Of a DNA stretch of 64,000 nucleotides, positions 36,110 to 47,845 are shown in pieces. Numbering within the stretch: the stretch's first letter is position 1; every line of letters begins with the position of its first letter. Below the pieces are notes generated by a model. It did no database searches. It was not told where the DNA came from and saw only the letters and a program-made list of their open reading frames with translations. The translations under genes were made by a program, and so were the position numbers. The DNA is taken from NCBI GenBank assembly GCA_039654915.1, contig CM077593.1:117607413-117671412 (forward strand). Direction: 5' to 3'. This DNA is from Aquilaria yunnanensis. Its lineage: Eukaryota; Streptophyta; Magnoliopsida; Malvales; Thymelaeaceae.

Positions 36110-37110
36110 TTCCGGAACTCTTTTAGCTTTTCTTTCTTTCTTTCTTTCTTTTTTTGGGTACACTTACAGAGATTATTGAAATTTGTTACTACATAGGGAC
36201 TTAAATTCAAGTTAAAAGGCTGAAAGTATGCACATTTAACTAAGATGCAAAACTCCTTTTTTTTTTTGTCATACTTATATACAAATTGTAGAATTTTTTT
36301 TCAAATTTATTACGCTCTTTTGAATGATAGAGTATAATTATAATCAACTCAAAAAATAAATTTCTTTATCCCAAAACAATTGATACATTTTGAAATTGTT
36401 TGTGTTTTTCAATAACTGCCACACATAACACACACAAACACGTATATATAATCTTAAATCACTAAAAAAATATATACAATTTGATCGAATGATTTATATT
36501 TAATTTTTTAAAAAATAGAAAAATCAGGGAATGATAGGTTTCGAAAGAATCTAAAATTTCTGTTCATTACCTGTTGAGAGTTTTGTAGAGAAAGAGGCTA
36601 ATATATCATTATAAAATTTTGTAGGAAATTTTTTTTTACTACCTTTCATAATTTATTTCCATTTCAAAATGAACACACTTTATATAGTCTTCACCTATTT
36701 GATTTAACTGAAAAATGTAATACACCATCTCAGTTGTATCCAAGGTTCAAGATATGAAAACACTCCACATGCATACAAACTCGTCAACAAGTTATTAAAA
36801 TGCAGCTGGACATCATCCCAGTTTTATGAGACAGATAATTTGCCCTCAAATTTTCACAATAACTTCTCCTGCCTTAAAATATATACATGTACATGTTTCT
36901 GATTACAAAAAAGACCTAAATCCATGAGTTGCCCCAAACTTTGTTTCTTCAAACACTTAACCCCTTTAATTATGACTTGGTATAACTCAGCCTTCAAATT
37001 TTATAAACTGGGATACATAATCTACTCTACTGATCACGTGCGGCCATGTGATTCCATTTTGTCATAAAAATGTTGTTTTCAGTTTTATAGGGACTTAAAA
37101 ATAAAAATAA
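36110..37110. other. AT-rich intergenic stretch
   Basis: Beyond the PS1 promoter I see T-rich runs, a TTTC microsatellite at about 36128-36152 and no open frame with recognisable content. Confidence 0.5.
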
Positions 37111-37347
37111 TACTTCATCCGTTCCAAAAGTTTTGCTCCATTTATTTTTGGCAATTAATCTATGATTTTTTATTTTTAACATTTTAATATATAAATACAA
37201 AATCTTTGTATATGAATGATAATTCAAGATATGTAGTTTCTAAATATATATTTTTTAATTTTTTTTAACAAATAATAATATGAATAAAATTGAGTCAAAA
37301 TACAACAAAAAGTTAAATGTATCAAAATTTATGGAACGGAGGGAGTA
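37111..37347. mobile_element. Stowaway MITE
   Basis: TA target duplications (37111-37112, 37346-37347) flank CTTCATCCGTTCC on the left and GGAACGGAGGGAG on the right. The AT-rich body matches 12359-12596. Confidence 0.9.
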
Positions 37348-37604
37348 TTAAATAAAGAAGCCGAACTTAGTATTTTAATATAGAACTGAACCTAAATGAA
37401 CCAACTCCGATGAGAATTCTTGTTTTCTTGGTTTGTCTCAACTCTTGATCGGATGCAAAGATGACATTTCCAATTTGCCTGCAGGGTCACTGAGACCCTT
37501 CTCAAGTGAGTGATTCAGTTTAAATGATAATTGAATTCCCAATAGAGGTCGCCGAACACGAGCTAATAACATAACATCTTTGTCCAAAGAAAAAAAGGGG
37601 TATT

Positions 37605-38087
37605 TCCCAAGAAGAAATTCCAGTGCAATACGGTGGCTTCAAGAGGGAGGAGCTCGGCGCAGAAGATGGTGCTGATTCTGAACTTTTCATCAGAGCTGGA
37701 TCAACCGAGACAATCGAGATACCAGCTGAAGAGGTAATCTTATTTATATAAATAAATGATTGACGTTTTGCTTGTGCATTTGTGTTAGCTACTAACACAG
37801 AGGGTAGCGGTGGAGATTTGGTGAGACATTTCTAAGTAAATTTTGATGTGATGTTGGTTGAACAGAGCGGAAGCACATTGGTATGGGAGGTGGTGGTGGT
37901 GGGATGGGAAGTGAATTACAAGGAGGAATTCATGCCCGAGGATGAAGGGTCCTACGCAGTGATCTTGCACAAGAGCAAGAAGATGGGTGCACAGGAGGGG
38001 CCGGTGGTGCGCAACCCCTTCGGGAACAATGGGCCTGGAAAACTTGCTATCACCATTGATAACTCCTCCAGCAAAAAGAATATATAG
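37605..38087 (+). pseudogene. Patellin (Sec14-GOLD) 3' fragment
   Basis: Two exons, about 37605-37733 and 37866-38087, join across a GT-AG intron. The first gives SQEEIPVQYGGF and then FIRAGSTETIEIPAEE. The second gives LVWEVVVVGWEVNYKEEF, EDEGSYAVILHKSKKMG and LAITIDNSSSKKNI. This is the C-terminal GOLD domain of patellins, plant phosphoinositide-binding Sec14-like proteins of the plasma membrane and cell plate. The Sec14 and CRAL-TRIO N domains are missing: upstream is AT-rich DNA and a Stowaway, not earlier exons. The last few residues usual for the family are cut by an early stop. It is probably a fragment left by duplication or transposition. Confidence 0.8.
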
Positions 38088-39279
38088 CCACAAGACCACT
38101 AAATGAATTCGGCTTCTTTAATTTCTTCCTCACCCTCATCATTCCTTCTATTAATTAACAGTTGTTCTTCAATTTTCACTTGGAAACTTATCTTTGGTTT
38201 GAACTTTTGAATTCAGAGAGGTGAGAGCCAGGGTTACATATAGAGAGAAATACTAGTACAGTAGTATTGAAACTTTGTTTTTGTTGATGGTATAATATAT
38301 TCGTTTGCATATTTATTTGAGGAGTGAAGATCTGAATCCTATATACTATTGTTTGTCAGTTGTCTTGTGGGATTGTTTTGTTCTGTTTGTGTTTGATAAT
38401 ATTGTTACAAGTAGAACCGAACCCATTAGGCATCAGCAAATTAGGTAAGCATTCATTTGAGAAGGGTTGGCCTACTGACTGATTCAACCCGACTAGCAGC
38501 GGGAGAAACACATAAACTAGGTTCATTTCTAGGAAAATAATTCATTCCTATAAGAAAACGATTCATGGGTAAGATAATCAATTAGCAAAAGAAAATTAGG
38601 TTCTCTGGACTCTGAACCACTACCAATAGAAAAGGACCTCCCCACCCAACCCAAAAAAAAAAAAGGAAGGAAGGAAGACTCCTTCTATATATACCATGTT
38701 TAAACAACCAAAGTGACAATATTTTTCTTGGTAATTAGTCAAAGGACTTGGAGATCATCGGCTTCGATTGAGTCTGGCTGTTGGAGAAATTGCTTCGGAC
38801 CCAAACGCTTCTCTTCTTACAACTTCTTTTGAATCGCAGAAGATGCTAGCAAAAATGGCAGAACTTCCGCTTTCAACATTTCCCTGTTCCTTCCCGCATC
38901 TTATCACGTTGCTGCCATTAATCATTTTGCAGGTATCTCAGCCCGCAACTTTTGAGGTTACCATTTGAAAGCCTTCATGGGTTCAATTTGAGGCGCGGGT
39001 TTCATATTTGAAGTTGGCAAGCAACACATGCTTCACTACCCCCTTCGCCTCTGGGCTGTCATAAATATCGTATCTCTGCTTTCCAACAGCTATTATGTTA
39101 AAACACCAAGTTACGCCTCTTTGTTCGAATATTATTATCATTTAAGTATCGAAGAAACCAAGAGAAACATTTTCATTATGAAAATTGAATCACGTGACCG
39201 TACATGATTCGCAGGAAGAGTTTTATGCCCCGGTTTATAAAGTTTAGTGGCTAAATTACCCCTAATTATAGTTGAAGAG
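38088..39279. other. Intergenic stretch, function not seen
   Basis: An open frame at 38768-38968 reads LAVGEIASDPNASLLTTSF and MAELPLSTFPCSFPHL and could be a decayed exon ending near a GT at 38932. It starts at a non-ATG codon and I do not recognise it. The rest is AT-rich. Confidence 0.4.
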
Positions 39280-39606
39280 GTTAAGTGCAGGGATGACAAT
39301 TGGGTGGGTCGGGTCAGGTTGGAGTCAGGTCATTCAGGTCAGATTATTTGGGTTTGGGTTGATTTCGGATCAACTAGATTTTGGATTCGGGTTGAGTCAA
39401 GCCGGGTTTATTTTTGTTCGGATCCAATTAGGTAGGTTTATCGGGTCTTAAACCATATTCAACTTAATTGTCGGATTTACTCGGTTCACTGATGGATAAG
39501 TCGAAATCGCAAAATTGATTCAATTTTTTTGTTTAATTTAACTATACATAAAAAATAATATAAAATTTATGAAGATATATTAATATATAATTTTTTTTTA
39601 ATAAAA

Positions 39607-40075
39607 TACTCCTTCTGTATCAAGTTCTTTGTAATATTCACTATTTAAAAATTAATCTATGATTTTTTATTTTCAACATTTTAGTATATAAATGAAAAAT
39701 GATTATATTAAATAATAAATAATGATCTATAGTTTCTAAATATATACTTTTTAAATTTTTTTCTAACAAATAATCTCCTTTTGTCTCGTTTTCTTTACTC
39801 TATTTAACTTTTTTGATTAGTTTGACTTAACTTTATTTATATTATTATTTATTAAAAAATTAAAAATATATTTAAAAATTATAAGTCTTGATTTATCATT
39901 CATGTATAAAATTTTTTATTTATATATTAAAATGTTGAAAAAAATATATATTAATTGTTAAAATATGAATGGTGCAAATAATTTGAGATGTAGGGAGTAA
40001 TATGAATAAATTCAATTCAAACTATTCATAAAAGTCAAATATTTTAAAGAATATGGGAAAGAATGGGTATTATAA
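39607..40075. mobile_element. Stowaway MITE, outer copy of a nested pair
   Basis: Starts TACTCCTTCTGTATC. Its body is the 37111 family up to about 39767 and resumes after 39998 (AATATGAATAAATTCAATTC), ending near 40075 at a weak GGGAAAGAATGGGTATTA. Confidence 0.65.
39768..39998. mobile_element. Stowaway MITE, inner copy
   Basis: Starts TCTCCTTTTGTCTCG and ends GAGATGTAGGGAGTA. It splits the outer copy and matches the copy at 49403-49637. Confidence 0.7.
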
Positions 40076-40529
40076 TTTATAAAATTTAATTATTTATATC
40101 TTTCTATCACCGTTTTACTAGTCGTTTTCCATAACTCTCACTTGTTCGTTCTACAACGCAAAACAGCTCAACAGAACAAAAAAAACTCATTTACATATAT
40201 TAAATCACAATTTTTCTAAAGTCTTTACTAACCATATATTTTATATTGATTTAAGTTAAAATCGAGTATTATCGGGTTCGGGTTTTCTCGGGTTTCACTT
40301 CAATCGAGTTCAGGTTGAAGTCGGGTTCAGATTGTTGACTTTTCTGTTCAAATCGGGTCAGGTTGGGCTTAGGTTCGGATAGGTTGGGTCAAGTTTTCAG
40401 GTTGGGTCAAATTTTGCCATCCCTAGTTAAGTGTACGATTGAACAAAGTTTGAGGGTGAATTTGTGGATTTAGGCACAAAAAAAAAAAAAAAAAGGAAAG
40501 AAAGAAAAAGCCACTTTGCATAAACTTGT

Positions 40530-41335
40530 AACAATGTATTTGTGTTATGACAAATGCCTGTTGGAATATCTGGAAGGAGAAGAACATCCTCCTCTTTGAG
40601 AACAAGTTCTCTGATTCTTCCCTGGTGGTGAGTAGAATTGTTGGGCAAACTGGTGAGTTCTTTGCCATGCTTGGCAAAAAACCAAATTTCCAAGATGTTA
40701 CCTAGTAAATCAAAAACATTCTCTTGGACTCCTCCCATGGGGGTGCTTTTAAATTAAACTTTGATGGTGCTATGAATCTTAGTACTGGGGCTGCAGGAGC
40801 TGGTGGAATTATCCGTGATAGCAGGGGAGCTTTTGTCATTTGCTTTTGCCAAAAAACTAGGACGTGTTAATCCATTACAGGTCGAACTCTGGGGGCTTAT
40901 GGAAGGTCTTAGAATAGCCTTTCTTATGGGAAAAATTGTTCTGGAAATTGAGTGAGATTGTAAAGATTTATGTGAAGCTATGTCCTCACATTCTTTAATC
41001 ACCAATACATAAAAGAATATGTTTCTCGAATATAGGTTCTTAATGAGAGCCCTAAATGTTACTCGTCTGAATCATCAACCTTAAGAGACAAATAAATTTG
41101 CAGATGGATTGGCAAAGTATGGTGCCACTACGTATGATATGTTCACCTTTTTTTATGCCCCTCCTGCCAGCCTCACTATGATCACTGCTTCAGAGCTGTG
41201 CCAAGTTAGAGATTTTGGGCAAGAGACGAATACACTCTCTCAAAAATAGGGTTAATGTCAGGAGTGTTTCTCTTCAGCAGCTCCCCTTATCAACTAGCAC
41301 TTGCTGTCTAGAGTCCTCTGTCTCCTTATTGTAAA
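40530..41335 (+). pseudogene. Non-LTR retrotransposon (LINE) 3' end with RNase H-like domain
   Basis: The + strand reads CWNIWKEKNILLFENKF, the usual end of a plant LINE reverse transcriptase. It is followed by FKLNFDGAMNLSTGAAGAGG and IIRDSRGAF, then after a frameshift LGRVNPLQVELWGLMEGLR and later NKFADGLAKYG, the RVT_3 RNase H-like domain. Stops at several points show it is dead. The 5' part is missing; the hAT element ends 100 bp upstream. Confidence 0.8.
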
Positions 41336-42500
41336 GGGAAAATTAGTTTTTGGTTGTAGTTCTTTTTTCTGTTTCCTTTATCCAAAAAAGAAAAAAAGAA
41401 AAAGCCTCTTGGATCATCAACTCAAATGAGTCAAGGAATAGCTTTTGGGCTCGATAATTGTACCTACTTGATAGTGATCTCAGCATTTCTTTTTCTTTGC
41501 CATCTTGCGTCTTATTCTTGTTTGTTTGTTTGTTTTTTTTTCTGAAAGTGATGTAAGGAGCAAAGTGAAGGTTTAACTCCTTAATTACTCTCATGAAAAA
41601 ACCCCTTTGCATCGCTTAACGTCTTGCATCAGAGAAACCACAAAAAAGAAAAAACACTTTCTCCTTTTGCTAGTAATTCTTACGGGGTAACATTTATAAC
41701 ATCCCAAAATGAACGACTTCTATTGCAACATAACACTACAAAAATAATCATTGCATCTTCTATCTCATAAAAATTGACTCCTTTGATTTTTCTTTTCTAG
41801 AATTTAAGAAAGTTCAACTTTTAGTAACTTAGCAGAAAAGATAAATGAGTAATAGTGATATTCTTTCACTGTTTAAATAAAGAGGATAAGTAATTTCAAA
41901 AATTTTCAAAAAGGTAAAAAAGAATAAGGATAAGGTAAAACGAGATGGAAATAGTAGCTATAAGTATATTTTACAAGAGGAGGGGTTTTCATGCTTTTTT
42001 TTTTGTTTTTCCTTGGATGTAATTGCCATAATTTTGAAGTTTTAGTCCCCTTTTGCAAGGTATCACTTTTTATAGGGGCTATATAGCAATTTTCTCAGTT
42101 TAACTTGCTTAAATATGCATTTTCAGTCCCTAAATTTCTAATCTTTCTCATTTTAGACCCTAATTTCAATCCATATGACATTTTAGTACCCAAATTTAAT
42201 AATTACGTAACTTAAGTATTTCTATTTGTTGTTTTGGTCCTAAACTTTTTTATTGTTTCTTATCTACTACCTTCTAAAGTAAAACACCGCATCACCATGA
42301 TATGTTAATTTTTTAGCTAAACCGTTACCTTTTTTCTTTTTTCTTTTTTTTTAATTTAATTTAAAGTAAGTCAATTGTTAAACCCGCTACAAGGTATGGG
42401 TCAAAATAAGCTAAAACTATATACTATCATAAGCAACGCCAACTTCCCTCAAGATGCTATTATTCTAGAGCTTAAATTTGAGCATTATAATAATACATAT
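41336..42500. other. AT-rich stretch with a one-ended transposon arm
   Basis: About 42060-42260 has TTTCAGTCCCTAAATTTC, TTTTAGACCCTAA and TTTTAGTACCC, the style of the long-TIR arm at 3057, but no partner arm is seen. No gene is supported. Confidence 0.4.
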
Positions 42501-42949
42501 GGTTATTTACATAAACAACCCCCCCCCCCCCCTCCCCCCAATTGTTGGATGTTACAGTTACCCATGAGATTTTGAAATACATACTTTCTTCCTTGCTTTT
42601 TTTATACTGCTCGGAAAAAAAAATTCTAAAATCTAAATTTAAGCTATATGACAACTATCTTCTAGTAATTTTAGTTTGCTTGATATTTTTATAGTTATTT
42701 TACATTTAAAAATATTGTGTTGCATTTACATAGAAAAAAACTAATAATAATTTGAAGAGTGTGTTAATTGTAAAAAAAATATGAAACTGAAAAAAATTAC
42801 TAGAAGATAATGACCATGCAGTTTAAATTAGAATTTCAAATTTTTTTTTTCTAATAGTGTAAAAATAAATAGGGAGAAAGTATATATTTTTAAATCTCAT
42901 GGGAAACAATAATATCAACTAAAGTTAGAGTAATTAACTGTAAATCACC
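42501..42949. mobile_element. Foldback MITE with a C14 tract
   Basis: GGTTATTTACATAAACAAC on the left pairs with the reverse complement of GTAAATCACC on the right. CCCATGAGATTTTGAAATAC (about 42561) pairs with AAATCTCATGGG (about 42892), and ATCTTCTAGTAATTT pairs with AAATTACTAGAAGAT. A run of C at about 42520-42532 lies in the left arm. Confidence 0.7.
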
Positions 42950-43053
42950 TTATAACTAATACATAACAACCAAAAACTACATAATCATTAAGCCACCATC
43001 TTTTGCTTTTGGAGTTCTGAAAACTTGATTTATAAACCAATAGCCACAACCAT

Positions 43054-43491
43054 TATCTGGTGTTCGGTTTTCAGAGCTACTGCATGATCAACACGATGGA
43101 CAGCTGAGAAAGAAGACGCACTTACAGATTTAAAAAGTTGTATACTTATGGTGACTGCTTGGACAATTTAGAAGAGGAGAAATATGGAAGTTTTTTTTTC
43201 AAGATTTTTGATGTTTTAGAAATCAGTGATTTTTCAAGATTTTTGATGTTTTGGAAATCATTGAATATGTAAAAACTTTGTTTTTCTTATATAATGAGTT
43301 GTAAATAGGTGTAGGAAGCTAAGATGCTCATGGTTTGAATAGTGTCATGATTCTTTAGCTTTAATCTTGAATTGGGTAGATTAGCTCTATTTGTTTGATC
43401 TCCAGTATTTTGCTGGAGGCATATGTTCTGAATTTCTATCATCAATAAGCTGCTTTTGCCGTTCACAAAAAAAAAAAAAAAAAAGGCACAA
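43054..43491 (+). mobile_element. Short poly(A)-tailed retroposon
   Basis: A stretch ending in an A18 run (43466-43484) after GCTGCTTTTGCCGTTCAC. CCACAACCAT occurs just before (43044-43053) and just after (43492-43501), fitting a target-site duplication. A direct repeat of about 35 bp (CAAGATTTTTGATGTTTT) lies at about 43200-43265. It could be a LINE 3' end or a processed copy. Confidence 0.5.
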
Positions 43492-43501
43492 CCACAACCA
43501 T

Positions 43502-44633
43502 ATAACCTTATAACGGTTCGACTATCATGTTAATTCAGATTACAACAGGATTACGAACTATACATATACCTAAAATCAAATTCCTATAACTTTTGTTAAT
43601 ATTGACAAATTCTCATAACCCTTCCCTCAAAAAAAAAAAAAAAAAATTAATTGTTTTAGCCTTTTCTATTTAACCTAATTCCGTTGCAGCGGTCATGGGC
43701 TTAGACCTGTAAAATATATGCTTTTTGTATGTTATATAATTCTCTCCAATGAAACAACGTACCACGATGCTTCCACAAATCATATTTTATTTTATAAATG
43801 TTATATTCTCACAAACAAGCGTTATCTTACCATAAGTATACGTAACACGATATATCCAGCACGGGAGAAAATGTTAGAGGTTGTATGTAGATGTAAAGGT
43901 CCAAATTCCAGAGTTTGATAACTTATATAGTTGCTTTCCACAGAAATGTCTATATATGTTGCGTGCAGCTTAATTTGCGTTTTTTTTTTTTGTTATTTAA
44001 CTTGGGTCATATATATTATATAACAAATGATACATTATACCCAACTTCAGACCGCAGTTCTTTTGCTCATCATGGGGTACGTAATTAGGCAAACAGATGT
44101 GGGCACTTGGTGCTTATTGATCTCTTGCCAAAAGATGATGCATGTGGCATGTGGCCCGATTAATTTTACTATATATCTTAATATCTACTTTCTCAATGGA
44201 GTCAATATCTATATATAGTTTAATTAGCTTCCCCATTTTGAATTTGTTTGTAGCCTAATAAAGACGTTGAAAATAAGCGTTGGAGATTGTTACACTATAA
44301 TAAGTTACACGTGCAGAGGCATACCTCAGGGAAGGTAGGTATAGGCCTAGTCCTTATAAATATTAGAATACTACTTGTAACCCTTAAGATTCAAGAGTAA
44401 ATTCATTTTAAACATTCCTTAAAATTTGTGAAAAATTTCTGGTGTCAACTGTATAATTCAGGAAAGTACTCTATTGCATGCACCTCAGTGAAATCCTAAA
44501 CTCTATACTTATATCCGTTCTTTTCAATAGAAAAAGGATTCTAAAAGTGATTAATTTAAACTTATCTTTCCCAAAGAATTGAATTAACTCATTCTAATCT
44601 AAAATCACTTTTTCACACTATTTATTTTTAAAA
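43502..44633. other. AT-rich intergenic stretch
   Basis: A17 run at about 43629-43645. Open frames of 60-66 codons have no recognisable content. No gene is supported. Confidence 0.4.
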
Positions 44634-44993
44634 ACCTACACTTTGCCCCTATATTATTTACACTGTCTGATAACAATTTCTGAAACTATATTTAAACTTT
44701 ATGATAGTCATCTTCGGTAATTTTAATATCTTTAATATTTTTTTATAATTGATAGATATTTTTAATTATTACTTTTTTCTTTCTGTAAACATATTTTCCT
44801 CCATATGAATGCATATCAGTATTTTTTAAAGGTCGATTAGTTGAAAAAAAATATGAAAAATCTTAAAATTATTGAAATATAATTATCAAACAATTTAAAT
44901 TAGAGTTTTCAGAAGTTGTTTTCAGACACTGTAAAGGAAACAGAAGATAAAGTGCCGGTTTTTAAAAATGGATGAGGTAAAGTGTATGTTAGG
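44634..44993. mobile_element. Foldback MITE
   Basis: ACCTACACTTTGCCCC on the left and GGTAAAGTGTATGTTAGG on the right are inverted repeats. Further in, ACACTGTCTGA pairs with CAGACACTGT, and flanking arms continue the match. Confidence 0.65.
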
Positions 44994-45029
44994 CCAAACC
45001 ATATGGGAGGTTTTTAAAATTTTCTCTTT

Positions 45030-46060
45030 TTTTATTAGTAGTTATTTATTCTATGATCAATAATTTTTTATTCTTTTACAAACAGTTATTTATTATTTTA
45101 TCAATTCCTCTTTATTTTTTGGTTCTTTTGTTCGTAGTTATTTGTTCTTTTATTAATAATTGATAGTTCTTTTACTAGCAGCTATTTGTTCTTTTATTAA
45201 TTTCTACTTGTTCTTTAGATAAACTAGCTTTATATTCTTTTATTAGTAATTATTTATTCTTTTATCAGTATATGCTTATTATTTTATTAGTTCTACTTAT
45301 TCTTTAAGATAAATTTGTTTTTTGTTATTTTGTTAGTAGCAAGTTATTCTTTTATCAGTAGTTATTTTTCATTTTATCTATTCCTACTTGTTCTTTTAGA
45401 TAAATTACATTTTTTTTTATTTTAGACAAAGATGAACTAACAAAAGCACAAGCACTTACTAATAAAAAAACAAAGAACTACTAATAAAAGAAAAAAACAT
45501 TAAGTTCACCTAAAGGAGGAACCATGAATTGATAAAAAAATAAACACATACTAATAAAAAAAATAAAGAGATACTAATAAAAGAATAAATATCAAATTCA
45601 TCTAAAATAACAAACACGAATGAACAAAAGAGTAAATACCTAATAATAAAAGAATAAAAAGCTACAAATAAAAAAAAACTAGTAACAAACGAATAAAAAA
45701 AATTGTGTCTCTAAAAGAACAAATAGAAACTGATAAAAGAATAAACTGTTACTAATAAAATGACAAACATCAAGTTCATCTTAATGATTAAATACAAACT
45801 AACAAAAGGACAAATATCTGTCACTAAAAGAACAAAGAATTATAAATAAAAAAACAAATAACTAGTAACAAAAGAATAAAAAATTATTGTCTCTAAAAGA
45901 ACAAGCAGAAATTGATAAAAGAATAAACTATTACTAATAAAAATATAAATAGTTACTAATAAAAAAGCAAATAACTAGTTCTTCTAAAGAAATAAATATG
46001 AACAAATAAAAGAGAAAAACACATACTGATTAAAATCAATTTTGTTGTTAATTTAGTAAT
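45030..46060. repeat. Bipolar tandem repeat: T-rich arm then its A-rich complement
   Basis: From 45030 to 45420 the + strand repeats forms of TTCTTTTATTAGTAGTTATT. From 45425 to 46060 it repeats the complement, AAAAGAACAAATA and ACTAATAAAAGAATAAA. The two arms can pair over hundreds of bases with many mismatches. The left-arm motif also occurs near 10800. Confidence 0.75.
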
Positions 46061-46489
46061 AAAAATAAGATTTTAAAACTAATTTTGGTTTTGGATTTGG
46101 TCCATATAGCGAAAAAGTATATAAAATCCATAAATAAATTGCGCGCAAAAGCCGAAAGGCATCTGGTCCATTACATGTCCCAATGCCCACAAAAGTTCCC
46201 AGAGTAACCTCAAAATGTCTGTCGAACGAATTTTATAGCCGAAGAATTTGCTTCTATAATATGAATATTGGAATTTATCGTTAAAACAAGATCACGTGAC
46301 GAGGCAGCCGAGACACTGTGTTGTAACGAGTAGCTTATAATAGGCCGAATGTGGCATCTAGAGGGAAGTTACTTGAAGACAAGTGATCCTCCAAGCGTCG
46401 TAGCATGTTTGCGTCGTAGCATGTTTTTGCTGTTTTTTCTGCACAATACAAATTACATAGTTTTTTTTTCATTGTAAATTACATGTAGA

Positions 46490-46815
46490 ATATAAATTCA
46501 TTTTAACTTAAATCAACTTAGTTTAAAATAATTTATTTTTATTTTTTTATTTATAATTAATTTTAGTTGAACGTCAATATTATATAAATATAATAATCTA
46601 TTTAAAAGTAAATTTTTATGATATTATTAGATTTTTATGAATTTTTTTATCATTAGACATTAAAAATAAAAAATTATAAAAAGTTAATAAAATTATAGAA
46701 ATAGTATTTTCAATAGATTATTTCTCCCATATAGTATTCACTTCAAAATAAAATTAGTTTCTAACATAAAAAATGTAAAAATAAAAATAAGTATGCTTAA
46801 ATTGGCGCAGAGCTT
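46490..46815. mobile_element. Hairpin MITE, family A, copy 3
   Basis: CATTTTAACTTAAATCAACT on the left and AAATAAGTATGCTTAAATTG on the right, with the family A hairpin body (GATATTATTAGATTTTTATG, ATAGATTATT). Confidence 0.6.
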
Positions 46816-46999
46816 ATGCTAATGTAAGCTTGTAATCAAGTTGGGTACTAAAACGGTTGAATGCTGGGTGAGGAAACCAAGATATACTTTAGTTGGCTTC
46901 TTTCTTTTTGGCAGAAGAAAGGAGAACTTGTATTGCTCGATTGAGGGGGACCTACTATAATGTCAGCGAAAATGAATTAGGGACAAGCTCAGCATTCAA

Positions 47000-47131
47000 T
47001 TACAGGCCTACAAGCTTAAACAGGAGTTTTTGCCTGTGAACTTCTTTTAGTGGCTTCAGCCTGTTTGACAAGAAGCTAGAACAAAAATCAACCTCTGCTG
47101 GCGCAAATGCCTCTTGGGGTGTTACTGTTTT
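47000..47131 (-). pseudogene. Coding fragment B of an unrecognised gene
   Basis: The minus strand reads TVTPQEAFAPAEVDFCSS then FLSNRLKPLKEVHRQKLLF and KLVGL before a stop at 47000. This is amphipathic, well-formed coding sequence preceded by an AG acceptor near 47140. I cannot name the family. It may be the last exon of the gene whose other pieces lie at 47663 and 50472. Confidence 0.45.
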
Positions 47132-47662
47132 AAAGGTTTCTAAAATCATTGCCGGGCTTTTGATTTATTAAAGATCTTGGAGAGTAAAAATGTGAGAAGA
47201 GTAACAATTTTTAGAACAACAATTCACAATTTTTAAAACATAAAAATGATTGGAGAATAAGAACCAATAAATCAATTCCCCTAGCTAACCAAATATACTC
47301 ACACAACCCAGTCATTTGCACCATTCCCGCCTTCTTTTTACTTAAACTTGACATAAATTTATTTATATTGATATTTATTATATTTTTTAAAAAAATATAT
47401 TTAGAAACTAGAAGACTTATTTTTTTAAATATAATTTTTTTAGTAAATATTAATATAAACAAATTTAAGTAAAACTTAAGTAAAAAAAAATTGAAATTTT
47501 TTCTTAGCATTAATACTCAACCATTTTTATGTGGACGTTATTTTCTAAAATATTAATCTCCTATGTGTTACTCTATAGATTTTAAGAATTTTTAAACCAA
47601 GCGTTGCTTCTGATGTTTTTAAAAAAAAAATTAAAATCATGAAACTTATACCTGCAGCATGA

Positions 47663-47845
47663 TTATTGCTCTAGTTTGTCAGCCACATTGATATTAAGAG
47701 CACCAATATCAGGCTTTTGTCTTGCAGGTAATTTCAAAGCATGCTTCTTTGTTCTTTCCTCCTGCTTTTCCTGTAATTTCCAGAATTCAGTATAGGCCTC
47801 GTTAATTCCATGAACAGCGGCTAGCTCGCAGATCAGCTTTTTCTT
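47663..47845 (-). pseudogene. Coding fragment A of an unrecognised gene
   Basis: The minus strand reads KKLICELAAVHGINEAYTEF, WKLQEKQEERTKKHALKLP and ARQKPDIGALNINVADKLEQ, then TAA. A splice donor (CTGCAG|GTATAAG) follows 15 bases after the stop, so TAA may be a lesion in an older exon. It is helical and charged. It lies on the same strand as fragment B. Confidence 0.5.

Larger units (their letters stand above)
39288..40425. mobile_element. Non-autonomous hAT element with exact 8-bp target duplication
   Basis: The ends CAGGGATGACAATT and TTGCCATCCCTA are inverted repeats, flanked by GTTAAGTG at 39280-39287 and 40426-40433. The outer arms are full of GGGTC/GGGTT runs (39300-39480) and the matching GGTTGGGTC series (40290-40415). 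The centre holds nested Stowaway copies. No transposase ORF is seen. Confidence 0.9.
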
